A DNA stretch of 64,000 nt from an uncultured Acetatifactor sp. (lineage in GTDB: Bacteria > Bacillota > Clostridia > Lachnospirales > Lachnospiraceae). The notes under the pieces were generated by a model that was not told the origin of the DNA, made no database searches, and saw nothing but the letters and a program-made list of their open reading frames with translations. Made by a program: the position numbers and the translations under genes. The stretch is taken from the NCBI GenBank assembly GCA_910583845.1, contig CAJUAB010000007.1:106151-170150 (forward strand). The letters run 5' to 3'. Shown here one piece after another: positions 52,536 to 61,960 of the stretch (positions within the stretch are counted from its first letter, which is position 1; every line of letters starts with the position of its first letter).

Positions 52536-55500
52536 ATGTTGCGTGCGGAAAATGCGCAGAACGAAAAAACGGTGAGTGCCCTGGAATGTCTGCGGCTCAG
52601 CGCCGGAGAACTGGAGCTTGCGGAAAAGTATCTGAGGGAGGAAGTCTCTGAGGAAGCCCTGGCGGGCATGAAGCACAGGGATCTGACCGGCATTTCACAG
52701 AGTAAGACCCAGTATAAACCACTTCAGGATCTGTTTGAAACCTATTTTAAAAAGAACCGTTATGAGGAAGCGGCAAGACTTCTGCGGCTGCTGTATGCTG
52801 CCTGTTCCTATACCTGCTGTGAGTGTTTTGAGTACATTCACGATTTTAAAAAAGCGGTGGAGCAGGGAAAACTGCAGATCCACCGGGAGGTGGCGCTGGC
52901 CATCTACGCCCAGCACCTCTATCTGTTCTGCTCCCGCAACAGTAAGTACTATACGCCCAGTCGTTTTGCCATCACGGCTCAGATGGAGATTCTGGCGGAA
53001 TTCGCAAATCGGGACCCCGAGATGGTGCGAAAGGCTCTGGAAGCCTTTGACAGACAGCGCGCCAACGGCAATATTCTGCTATACGCCCTGTATTTCTATC
53101 TGTGCTATAACGGAAAGGATGTGACGGGCGCGCCGGGCGCATCTCCGGCCGCGGCGCAGGTTCTGCCCCGGGACCGGGAACTGCTGGGGGAATATGAGGA
53201 TATGATGGTGGATCTTCTGGATGATATTTTCGCGCAGGGGGCACCCGAAAGCCGGGAGATGGAAGAGATCCAGCAGAGTATCCGTCAGGGATGTCTGCAG
53301 GACGGGCAGCTGCAGACCATCGGCAAGCGGGCCGTGGACAGCGCTTCCTTCATGGCGGTGAGCAACTGTACTTTTGTCAATTACATGCTTTCCCCGCGGC
53401 TTCACGATGTGACGAGGGTGCTGGGGGCGGTTTCGCCCAACAGGCTGTTGAACGCGATGATCCAATTTGACCCCCGGGGGGAACTGGTGCGCGTGGGCGG
53501 GAAATTACAGGAAATGTTCGGTTTGTCGGACAAGAGCGTAATGGCCTGGGCCATAGCAGCCCTGACCAGAGTACAGGGGGAGAGTGCGGAAAATAAAATC
53601 ATTCTGGAAAACATACTTCCCCCTCTGCTTCACAGGGAACCTGCTATTGTCCTGGCTGGTTACAAAAAGGCCAACCATACCGTGGGCAGTATGTTGGCGC
53701 AGATGGTCAGAGCGGAGGACATGGAGCTGTACCAGCGGGAGATATTGACCCAGGGAGATGAACGGAGGGACAAGATCATTACTTTGATCAGCGGCAAGCT
53801 GAACTGCGCCAGAGAGGTCAGAGAATATCTGGAGGGCAGGACGGACCTGGCAACGCTCTATCCCTTCAGAATGCAGCTGGGGGGTGTTTACGGCGGATTT
53901 GCCGAGAGAGAGGCGCTGGAAGAATATGACCGGATCTATCAGGATGAGGAGTTTTACAGCCGCTGCATGGGCCTGATGGCTCTGGGAGGGCGAGGATATT
54001 TCTTTATCGCCCATCTCTTTGAAGGCGAGGCCATCCTTCTGGACCGCCTGGAACATAGCTTCCGGGGGATGGACCGGGCTGGCACGGACCTGGATTCGCA
54101 GCTTCAGACGGTCGCCCTGATGGTGGACTGCGTCTATTCGGATGCGAAAAAGTATGACATTGCCCATGGCTGCATTCCCATTTTTCAGCAGTATCTGGCG
54201 GAGCGCCCTCAGGAGATGGAAGCGGCCTTTGCCAGAGCCGGGGCTTACGGGCGATATTTTGCCCTGCTGGTGTACGGCAGCGAGGCAAAGCCAGGGAAGC
54301 CGGAGGAACTGCGGGAGAACTCCGGGGAGGCCCTGGAGGAGTTTGCCAAAGGCAAGGATGCCTGGAAGAGGCAGATTCTGTCTTACAGCCAGGACAGCTC
54401 CAAGCTGGTCAGGCAGGAGCTGGAGAAGCTGTTGGCGGACCGTCCCGGCTGGCGGGACGGGGTGACACAGCTGCTTTCCTCCAAAAAGGCGGCAGACCGG
54501 GAGATGGGCATTCTGGTGTTGGCGCGGTGGAACACTCCCCAGGACAGGGAGGCGCTGCAGGCCCTGCATGAGAAAGAAAAGAACGCCAAGATCCGCACAT
54601 TGCTGGACACTGCTCTGGGCCGAGTCTCTGGAAGCGGGGAAGTCGCTGAAAGCGGCGGTTCCGTATTTACAAAAGAGGATCTGATCAAGAATCTGCACAA
54701 GGGCGGCAAGAAGCGCGCTCTGGCCTGGGCTTACGAGACACCTTTCAGCCCCGTACATACCGTAAAGGGGGAACTGGCCACAGAGGAATACCTACAGGCG
54801 CTGCTGCTGTGCTACTGCTCCATGACAAAGCCCGGGATCAGCAAGGACGCGGCGCTGCTGGCGGAGGATCTGAATCCCCAGGAACTGGCCGTCTATGTGG
54901 GGGAACTTTTTGACAAATGGATGGAGGCGGGAGCGGAAGCCAAAAAGCGCTGGGTGCTGTACGCGGCGTCCATCCACGGCGGCAGTGATATCATAAAGCG
55001 TCTCCATCACCAGATCCAGGAATGGCCGCAGAATGCCCGGGGAGCCATAGCGTCAGACGCGGTGCAGGCACTGGCCCTGAGCCCCCAGCCCCAGGCCCTG
55101 CTGATCGTGGACGGCATTGCCCGGAAGTTCAAGTTCAAACAGGTAAGGGCGGCGGCAGGGCAGGCGCTGGAGTTTGCCGCCGGCCAGCTGGGACTGACCC
55201 GGGAGGAGCTGGAGGATCGGATTGTGCCCTCTCTGGGATTTGACGAGCATATGGAGAGGCGCTTTGACTATGGCAGCCGCAGCTTTACCGTGACCATCAC
55301 ACCCGCTCTGGAGGTGGAGGTCTTTGACGAGAAAGGGAAGAAGCTGAAAAATATGCCTGCCCCCGGGGCCAAAGATGACGCGGAGAAGGCGGCCTTGGCC
55401 TATGGGGAGTTCAAGGAGATGAAAAAGCAGATGAAGGCCACCGTCACCAGCCAGAAGCAGAGACTGGAGATGGCGCTGTCCACGGAGAGGCTGTGGACGG

Positions 55501-56387
55501 CCTCCGCCTGGCGGGAGCTGTTTGTGAAAAATCCCATTATGCACCAGTTTGCCATCGGCCTGATCTGGGGCGTGTATGAGGACCACCGGCTGGTACAGAG
55601 CTTCCGCTATATGGAGGACGGGTCCTTCAACACGGAGGATGAGGAGGAGTATATCCTGCCGGAGTCGGGACCGGAATCCGCCGCGGGGACAACGCCTGGG
55701 GCACAGCCAGAGTCCGGGGCAGAGGCAGCGCCTGGGGCACAGTCGGAATCCGCGTCCGGGGCACAGTCGGAATCCGCCGCGGGGACAATGTCTGGGGCAC
55801 AGCCGGAATCCGCGTCCGGGGCAGTGCCTCGGCAGGTACAGATCGGCCTGGTGCATCCGCTGGAGCTGTCGGCGGAGAGCCTGGAGGCCTGGAAACAGCA
55901 GCTCCAGGACTATGAGATCACCCAGCCCATCGAACAGCTTGACCGGGCGGTCTACCACCTCACCCAGGAAGAGCGGGAGGCCAGGAGTCTGGAACGCTTT
56001 GGGGGAATGCTCATCAATGATCTGTCCCTGGGAGGCAAACTGACTGCGCTTGGGTGGTACAGAGGTTCCGTGCAGGACGCGGGCGGCTTTTACACCTATT
56101 ACAGGGAGGATGCCTCCCTGGGACTGGGGGCGGAACTGCATTTCTCCGGCAGCTTTGTGGGCAGCGGCAGCATGGGCGGCGAAGAGGTAACAATATACGA
56201 TGTGCGCTTCTACAAGGCGGGAACCATTGAGAGGGGGTCCTACTGCTATGATGAGGCAGAGGGGGAGAAGCGGATTCCCCTGAAGGATATTCCGTCCCGG
56301 TATTTCAGCGAGATGGTGTGGCAGCTGACCAAGGCCACCGCCTCCAGCCAGGAGAGGAACGAGGGATGGAAAGCGGAGATGCGGTAA
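52536..56387 (+). CDS. DUF4132 family giant protein, copy 1 (MolR/YehI-like)
   Basis: 1283 residues from the ATG at 52536 (AAGGAGG 9 nt upstream). The long first part is made of HEAT-like helical repeats (KRQILSYSQDSSKLVRQELE, KKAADREMGILVLARW). The DUF4132 domain occupies the last third (IGLVHPLELSAESLEAWKQQ, then GGMLINDLSLGGKLTALGW). An Ala/Glu/Ser/Gly-rich linker (about residues 1045-1095, repeating GAQPESA) separates them. From about 54963 the DNA is practically the same as copy 2 at 60441 onward. Members accompany MoxR/VWA systems; molecular role unknown. An MgtE-like or enzyme function should not be assumed. Confidence 0.9.
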   Translation: MLRAENAQNEKTVSALECLRLSAGELELAEKYLREEVSEEALAGMKHRDLTGISQSKTQYKPLQDLFETYFKKNRYEEAARLLRLLYAACSYTCCECFEYIHDFKKAVEQGKLQIHREVALAIYAQHLYLFCSRNSKYYTPSRFAITAQMEILAEFANRDPEMVRKALEAFDRQRANGNILLYALYFYLCYNGKDVTGAPGASPAAAQVLPRDRELLGEYEDMMVDLLDDIFAQGAPESREMEEIQQSIRQGCLQDGQLQTIGKRAVDSASFMAVSNCTFVNYMLSPRLHDVTRVLGAVSPNRLLNAMIQFDPRGELVRVGGKLQEMFGLSDKSVMAWAIAALTRVQGESAENKIILENILPPLLHREPAIVLAGYKKANHTVGSMLAQMVRAEDMELYQREILTQGDERRDKIITLISGKLNCAREVREYLEGRTDLATLYPFRMQLGGVYGGFAEREALEEYDRIYQDEEFYSRCMGLMALGGRGYFFIAHLFEGEAILLDRLEHSFRGMDRAGTDLDSQLQTVALMVDCVYSDAKKYDIAHGCIPIFQQYLAERPQEMEAAFARAGAYGRYFALLVYGSEAKPGKPEELRENSGEALEEFAKGKDAWKRQILSYSQDSSKLVRQELEKLLADRPGWRDGVTQLLSSKKAADREMGILVLARWNTPQDREALQALHEKEKNAKIRTLLDTALGRVSGSGEVAESGGSVFTKEDLIKNLHKGGKKRALAWAYETPFSPVHTVKGELATEEYLQALLLCYCSMTKPGISKDAALLAEDLNPQELAVYVGELFDKWMEAGAEAKKRWVLYAASIHGGSDIIKRLHHQIQEWPQNARGAIASDAVQALALSPQPQALLIVDGIARKFKFKQVRAAAGQALEFAAGQLGLTREELEDRIVPSLGFDEHMERRFDYGSRSFTVTITPALEVEVFDEKGKKLKNMPAPGAKDDAEKAALAYGEFKEMKKQMKATVTSQKQRLEMALSTERLWTASAWRELFVKNPIMHQFAIGLIWGVYEDHRLVQSFRYMEDGSFNTEDEEEYILPESGPESAAGTTPGAQPESGAEAAPGAQSESASGAQSESAAGTMSGAQPESASGAVPRQVQIGLVHPLELSAESLEAWKQQLQDYEITQPIEQLDRAVYHLTQEEREARSLERFGGMLINDLSLGGKLTALGWYRGSVQDAGGFYTYYREDASLGLGAELHFSGSFVGSGSMGGEEVTIYDVRFYKAGTIERGSYCYDEAEGEKRIPLKDIPSRYFSEMVWQLTKATASSQERNEGWKAEMR

Positions 56388-56546
56388 GCGAAGCAGCCCG
56401 GACAAACCAGAGACAGAGTCCGCAGCCAAAGGCAGCCTTACCTGCGTGTTCCGCGCGACCGCAGTGATCCATCCCACCGGACGGCGGATTCATTCTGATT
56501 CAGGCGGTGTGCTGGGGCATGTACGGAATTTAATGTGAAGATAGGT

Positions 56547-56706
56547 GATTGCAAAACTCCCTTTCTGGAAACAGAGGATGGGCAATATATACAAAATAAG
56601 GGCGACTTGCCACTGCATGAAGTTAATTTGCAAAGCAAATTTGCTTCCGAGCCCGTTTTTGTATATATTGACCAGCCTCGTCATTTGCGGACAGGGTTTC
56701 GCAATC
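56547..56706. repeat. Nested palindromic element (160 bp)
   Basis: Outer arms GATTGCAAAAC (56547-56557) / GTTTCGCAATC (56696-56706) enclose inner arms CAATATATACAAAA (56583-56596) / TTTTGTATATATTG (56657-56670). It has no convincing frame. A short relative lies at 48483-48522. The gap 56388-56787 otherwise holds the hairpin at 56740-56774. Confidence 0.7.
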
Positions 56707-56739
56707 GGCTATTAATGTGAAGAAAGCACAAGGAGATCA

Positions 56740-56774
56740 GAGCGTGTTAAAATATAGCATTTTCAAACATGCTC
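56740..56774. repeat. 35-bp hairpin of the MITE-end family
   Basis: GAGCGTGTTAAAAT...ATTTTCAAACATGCTC resembles the two ends of the 160-bp element at 21114 placed directly together. It lies just before the FGE-like gene and may form a hairpin in its leader. Confidence 0.6.
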
Positions 56775-56787
56775 CAGCAAGAAAGAT

Positions 56788-57558
56788 ATGAAAAAGTATC
56801 ATGCAGGCGATATCAACGTTATCAAAGACAAAATTTTTGCAAGAGATAATCGGTTTGATGTTCGCATACAGGATAATACGGTTATAGCTGTATATCTGCC
56901 GTACAATCTGGAATTTGTCTACATTCCCGGAGGTATATACAATAAGGGGCTTTCTTTTGAGGAAAGGCAACAGGCCAGGGAAATCAATTCTGCCATTGTT
57001 TTTGACGAGGACGAAATGGTGTGCGAAAACAATGTTGAAGTATCCGACTTTCTGATAACAAGGACTCCTGTATTGAATTCATTTGCAGGCAGATACATGA
57101 AGAGAGACTGTTTTTATGGGGAAGATTTTTTCACTGCATATTTAAAAAAGGATGAAGTGGATCTGTTATGCCATCAGCTCAATCTTAGATTGCCAACGGA
57201 AACAGAGTGGGAATATTCGGTCAGAGCCGGTAGCACGGAGCTGTTTACGTTTGGAAAAAAGTTACCGGGTGAAGAGCAGCTGGAAAAATGGTTAAGCTCT
57301 GATTTTTCCGATTTGAATTGTTTGAACTGTAATTATTATGGGTTGTATGGAATTTATAGTGGGGTATGGTGCAGTGATCATTATAAAAAGAATGAGAATT
57401 CACTTGAAACACGGGATTTTGTTATAAAAGGAGGAGGCGCTTACTTCTGGCCCTGGCAGGATGAAGAATGGATATGGTGCATATCGGCCATGAGAATGTC
57501 TTCAGAAGGGTTAGTGGACGGGGAATGTGGCTGTAGATTAGTGTATGATTTGCATTGA
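56788..57558 (+). CDS. Formylglycine-generating-enzyme-like (SUMF1-domain) protein
   Basis: 256 residues. The segment LRLPTETEWEYSVRAGSTEL is the clearest FGE-sulfatase family motif; VIKGGGAYFWPWQ and GECGCRLVYDL resemble the later G-G-S-W and GFR blocks. Early EFVYIPGGIYNKG fits the family start. The usual copper-binding cysteine pair is not evident, so it may be a non-catalytic ligand-binding version as in many SUMF1-domain proteins. It is AT-richer than its neighbours, has a weak ribosome site and is set between two DUF4132 copies. This suggests insertion. Confidence 0.75.
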   Translation: MKKYHAGDINVIKDKIFARDNRFDVRIQDNTVIAVYLPYNLEFVYIPGGIYNKGLSFEERQQAREINSAIVFDEDEMVCENNVEVSDFLITRTPVLNSFAGRYMKRDCFYGEDFFTAYLKKDEVDLLCHQLNLRLPTETEWEYSVRAGSTELFTFGKKLPGEEQLEKWLSSDFSDLNCLNCNYYGLYGIYSGVWCSDHYKKNENSLETRDFVIKGGGAYFWPWQDEEWIWCISAMRMSSEGLVDGECGCRLVYDLH

Positions 57559-57791
57559 CAGCTTTTTGCTCCGCAGAGCTGTCAAGCGAGTGCGAACCGG
57601 TGATTATATGCAGGAAGATCACTTATCGCGCCGTAATCTGCGGGAGATCTATGCCAAAGTGGGGCAGGTACAAAATCCATATTTCTTTTGCAGAAACGGT
57701 GCCGTGTACTTCCGGAAAATAGGGAGAAGTCTGCCGGCGTGTCTGCATGAAAACAAAGAAGAAATCCAAATACAAACCAGGAGGAAAAAGT

Positions 57792-60700
57792 ATGTTGCGG
57801 GCAGAAAATTCGCAGAATGAAAAGATGATAAGCGCCCTGGAAGGGCTGGGGCTCGACGGCGGGGAGCTTGCCGCTGCGGAGAAGTATCTGGAGGGCGGGT
57901 CCGATGAGGAAGCGCTGTCCGGAATGAAGTTCCGGGATATGACGGAGGTGCCGCCGGAAAAAACGGGGCCGCTTGACGCGCTGTTCTCTTCTCTCTTTAA
58001 AAAGAAACGCTACGAAGAAGCGGCAAAACTTTTTAATCTGGTGTACGCGGTGGGGGGCTCCACCTGTTATGTCTGTTTCCGCACTGTCTATGACTTCAAT
58101 AGTGTCATACAAAAGGATCTGATGCAGGTGGACCGGGCCCGGGCGCTGGCCGCGTATATGCAGAGTGTGGCTGATAATCACCGTCAGATGAGTTTGTATA
58201 ATTTCAGAGCAGCCATGAATACCTTTGTGAAGTCTGATCCAACGATGATCCTCCGGGCGTATCGGGAGTATAAGGGAAAGTATTCCAACGGAAAGATCCT
58301 GTTGCTGACATTGTATTTCTATATACGCTGTGGAAAGAACGAACTGGCGGCGGTGGCGCGCAAAAACGGAAAAACGGGGAAATCTGTTTCTTCCGGGCAG
58401 CAGTCGGAGGGAGTGCTGGGCGGCATCAGAAAACTTTTGAGCGGAAAGAATCCGTCCGGCCACGGGGCGGATCAATCCCGGGAAAATCCTCTTCCCGGCC
58501 TCAACCTGGGAGAAGAGATTTTAAACGACGGGGACCGGGAGCTGATGAGAGAATATGAGGAACTGGTGGTGGGACCGCTGGGAATGTTGTTTAACCCTGA
58601 GGCCTCCAAAGATCCGGTAATCGTGGAAATACAGAGACGGATTCGTCAGGGAGGTCTTAGTGGAGGGGCGTTGACCGGAAATGATGCGTCCAAAACCTCC
58701 CCCAAGGTGACATTGTCCCAGGCCAGATCCTTCCAGGCCATGTCATCCCCCGAACTGCTCCGGGGCCTCCGGGGCCGGGCAGTCAATGAGATTGTATTCC
58801 GGTTGCTGGGGGGCTGCGCCTATGTCAACTATATGCTCTCCGAGCGGCTGCGTTCCGTGGTGATGGTCTGCGCCGCCGCTTCCGCCGAACAGATGCTGCG
58901 GGAGATGGGAGCCATGGACCTGCGGCAGGAACTGGAACAGATCGGCGGGAGACTGGAGGAGCTTTTCGGCTTCTCCGGGCGGGAAACCGTTGCCTGGGCA
59001 GCGGGTCAGGTTCAGAGGGGAATGAGCCATCAGGCGGCCGTCAATATGGATTCCCTGAAAGGGATTCTGCGGGGGCAGTTTTTAAACAACCGGGATGATT
59101 TTCTGGAAGAGTATGGCAAAACGGGATACCAGGCGGCGGCCGTCATGGCGGAAATCATCAGGGAGAGTGATCCGGAGCTGTACCGGCAGGAGGTACTGGT
59201 CAAGGGCCGGGATGTACAGCGGGACAAGGTAAAGGATATGCTCGTATATAACGGCAGAAATGTGCAATTGCCCCGGGAGTGCGGGGATTATCTGGAGGGT
59301 AAAGTGGATCTGGACGCGCTCTACGCCGTCAGAAATCAGCTGACAGTTCCGATTTATGGGGCATACTGGGAATGCCGTAAGGCGCTGGAGCAGTACTATG
59401 ACACCTATGCCGACGAAGAGTTCTACAGCCGTTGTATGGCTCTCATGGCGCTGCGGGAGGTCAGCTATTTCTTTACCACCTTCCGTGCGAAGGCATCTGA
59501 GAAAGAGGCGTTTCAAAGAGAACTGGAACATATTTTCCAGAGCTTTCAGCGGGCGGGGCTGAAATTGACGGACCAGCTTAAGGTGGTGAGCCGGATGCTT
59601 GACGGCATTTATGAGACGAATCAGAAGTTGGCCGTCAAGGAGGGCTGCGTTTCCATTTTCCAGCAGTATCTGGCGGAGAATACGCAGGAGACGGTGGAAG
59701 CCTTTGCGGGGGCGGGGGCCGATGGGCGTTGCTTTGCCCTGCAGGTCTACGACAGTGAGGGCCATGTGCAGATAACGGAGGAGAACAGGGAAAACTGCGC
59801 CGCAGCTCTGGCGGAGTTTGCCAGGGGCAAGGACGCCTGGCAGGCAGAGATTCTGTCCTACACCCAGGACAGCTCCAAGCAGGTAAGGCAGGAGATGGAG
59901 AAGCTGTTGGCGGATCGTCCCGGCTGGAGAGAGCAGGTCACGGCTCTGCTTTCCTCCAAGAAGGCGGCGGAGCGGGAGCTGGGCATCCGGGTGCTGACGC
60001 AGTGGAATACCTCCCGGGACAGAGAGGCGTTGCAGGCCTTATATGAGAAAGAAAAGAATGCCAAGATCCGCGCTTTGCTGGAAAGTGCCCTGGGCTGTGT
60101 GTCCACGGGAGATGAGACCGGTAAGGAGGGCACAAATCCGGTTCTGACCAGGGAGGATAAGGTCAGGGAATTGCACAAGGGAGGCAAAAAGCGAAGCCTG
60201 GCCTGGGCCTACGAGACGCCTTTTTGTCCGGTACACAGGAAAAACGGCGAGCAGGCTCCGGAGGAGTACCTGCAGGCGCTGCTGTTGTGCTACAGCTCCA
60301 TGACAAAGCCCGGTATCAGCAAGGACGCGGCGCTGCTGGCGGAGGATCTGAATTCCCAGGAGCTGGCCGTCTATGTGGGAGAACTTTTTGACAAATGGAT
60401 GGAGGCGGGAGCAGAAGCCAAAAAGCGCTGGGTGCTGTATGCGGCGTCCATCCACGGCGGCAGTGATATCATAAAGCGTCTCCATCACCAGATCCAGGAA
60501 TGGCCGCAGAATGCCCGGGGAGCCATAGCGTCAGACGCGGTGCAGGCACTGGCCCTGAGCCCCCAGCCCCAGGCCCTGCTGATCGTGGACGGCATTGCCC
60601 GGAAGTTCAAGTTCAAACAGGTAAGGGCGGCGGCAGGGCAGGCGCTGGAGTTTGCCGCCGGCCAGCTGGGACTGACCCGGGAGGAGCTGGAGGATCGGAT

Positions 60701-61883
60701 TGTGCCCTCTCTGGGATTTGACGAGCATATGGAGAGGCGCTTTGACTATGGCAGCCGCAGCTTTACCGTGACCATCACACCCGCTCTGGAGGTGGAGGTC
60801 TTTGACGAGAAAGGGAAGAAGCTGAAAAATATGCCTGCCCCCGGGGCCAAAGATGACGCGGAGAAGGCGGCCTTGGCCTATGGGGAGTTCAAGGAGATGA
60901 AAAAGCAGATGAAGGCCACCGTCACCAGCCAGAAGCAGAGACTGGAGATGGCGCTGTCCACGGAGAGGCTGTGGACGGCCTCCGCCTGGCGGGAGCTGTT
61001 TGTGAAAAATCCCATTATGCACCAGTTTGCCATCGGCCTGATCTGGGGCGTGTATGAGGACCACCGGCTGGTACAGAGCTTCCGCTATATGGAGGACGGG
61101 TCCTTCAACACGGAGGATGAGGAGGAGTATATCCTGCCGGAGTCGGGACTGGAATCCGCCGCGGGGATAACGCCTGGGGCACAGCCAGAGTCCGCGGCAG
61201 GGACAGCGTCTGGGGCACAGTCGGAATCCGCGGCAGGGACAGCGCCTGGGGCACAGCCGGAGTCCGGGGCAGAGGCAGCGCCTGGGGCACAGTCGGAATC
61301 CGCGTCCGGGGCAGTGCCCCGGCAGGTACAGATCGGCCTGGTGCATCCGCTGGAGCTGTCGGCGGAGAGCCTGGAGGCCTGGAAACAGCAGCTCCAGGAC
61401 TATGAGATCACCCAGCCCATCGAACAGCTTGACCGGGCGGTCTACCACCTCACCCAGGAAGAGCGGGAGGCCAGGAGTCTGGAACGCTTTGGGGGAATGC
61501 TCATCAATGATCTGTCCCTGGGAGGCAAACTGACTGCGCTTGGGTGGTACAGAGGTTCCGTGCAGGACGCGGGCGGCTTTTACACCTATTACAGGGAGGA
61601 TGCCTCCCTGGGACTGGGGGCGGAACTGCATTTCTCCGGCAGCTTTGTGGGCAGCGGCAGCATGGGCGGCGAAGAGGTAACAATATACGATGTGCGCTTC
61701 TACAAGGCGGGAACCATTGAGAGAGGGTCCTACTGCTATGATGAGGCAGAGGGGGAGAAGCAGATTTTCCTGAAGGATATTCCGCCCCGGTATTTCAGCG
61801 AAATCGTGTGGCAGCTGACCAAAGCCACCGCCTCCAGCCAGGAGAGGGACGAGAAATGGAAAACTGAGAAGGGGTATGCGTAA
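57792..61883 (+). CDS. DUF4132 family giant protein, copy 2
   Basis: 1363 residues from the ATG at 57792 (GGAGG upstream), in the same register as copy 1 (MLRAENSQNEK against MLRAENAQNEK). The N-terminal half is clearly diverged and has an extra stretch of about 55 residues near residue 200 (KTGKSVSSGQQSEGVLGG). The last ~540 residues are nearly identical to copy 1 except in the Ala/Gly/Ser-rich linker, where the number and order of GAQ-ES repeats differ. It is the last gene of the system and lies after the FGE-like gene. A duplicated, specialised partner with homogenised C-terminal domain is inferred. Confidence 0.9.
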   Translation: MLRAENSQNEKMISALEGLGLDGGELAAAEKYLEGGSDEEALSGMKFRDMTEVPPEKTGPLDALFSSLFKKKRYEEAAKLFNLVYAVGGSTCYVCFRTVYDFNSVIQKDLMQVDRARALAAYMQSVADNHRQMSLYNFRAAMNTFVKSDPTMILRAYREYKGKYSNGKILLLTLYFYIRCGKNELAAVARKNGKTGKSVSSGQQSEGVLGGIRKLLSGKNPSGHGADQSRENPLPGLNLGEEILNDGDRELMREYEELVVGPLGMLFNPEASKDPVIVEIQRRIRQGGLSGGALTGNDASKTSPKVTLSQARSFQAMSSPELLRGLRGRAVNEIVFRLLGGCAYVNYMLSERLRSVVMVCAAASAEQMLREMGAMDLRQELEQIGGRLEELFGFSGRETVAWAAGQVQRGMSHQAAVNMDSLKGILRGQFLNNRDDFLEEYGKTGYQAAAVMAEIIRESDPELYRQEVLVKGRDVQRDKVKDMLVYNGRNVQLPRECGDYLEGKVDLDALYAVRNQLTVPIYGAYWECRKALEQYYDTYADEEFYSRCMALMALREVSYFFTTFRAKASEKEAFQRELEHIFQSFQRAGLKLTDQLKVVSRMLDGIYETNQKLAVKEGCVSIFQQYLAENTQETVEAFAGAGADGRCFALQVYDSEGHVQITEENRENCAAALAEFARGKDAWQAEILSYTQDSSKQVRQEMEKLLADRPGWREQVTALLSSKKAAERELGIRVLTQWNTSRDREALQALYEKEKNAKIRALLESALGCVSTGDETGKEGTNPVLTREDKVRELHKGGKKRSLAWAYETPFCPVHRKNGEQAPEEYLQALLLCYSSMTKPGISKDAALLAEDLNSQELAVYVGELFDKWMEAGAEAKKRWVLYAASIHGGSDIIKRLHHQIQEWPQNARGAIASDAVQALALSPQPQALLIVDGIARKFKFKQVRAAAGQALEFAAGQLGLTREELEDRIVPSLGFDEHMERRFDYGSRSFTVTITPALEVEVFDEKGKKLKNMPAPGAKDDAEKAALAYGEFKEMKKQMKATVTSQKQRLEMALSTERLWTASAWRELFVKNPIMHQFAIGLIWGVYEDHRLVQSFRYMEDGSFNTEDEEEYILPESGLESAAGITPGAQPESAAGTASGAQSESAAGTAPGAQPESGAEAAPGAQSESASGAVPRQVQIGLVHPLELSAESLEAWKQQLQDYEITQPIEQLDRAVYHLTQEEREARSLERFGGMLINDLSLGGKLTALGWYRGSVQDAGGFYTYYREDASLGLGAELHFSGSFVGSGSMGGEEVTIYDVRFYKAGTIERGSYCYDEAEGEKQIFLKDIPPRYFSEIVWQLTKATASSQERDEKWKTEKGYA

Positions 61884-61960
61884 ACCAAAAAGTTCTGTGT
61901 ATCATACAGGACAAAGGGTGCGGGAAGGCCAATGCTGAACATTGGAGGAGATGAAATGAT

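Noticed and set aside
55053..56477. Minus-strand frames opposite the DUF4132 C-terminal regions (also 60531-61631)
   Set aside because: They repeat in both copies only because the sense DNA is duplicated.
57545..57820. 91-residue plus-strand frame between the FGE-like gene and DUF4132 copy 2
   Set aside because: It overlaps the well-supported start and ribosome site of DUF4132 copy 2 and has no family features.
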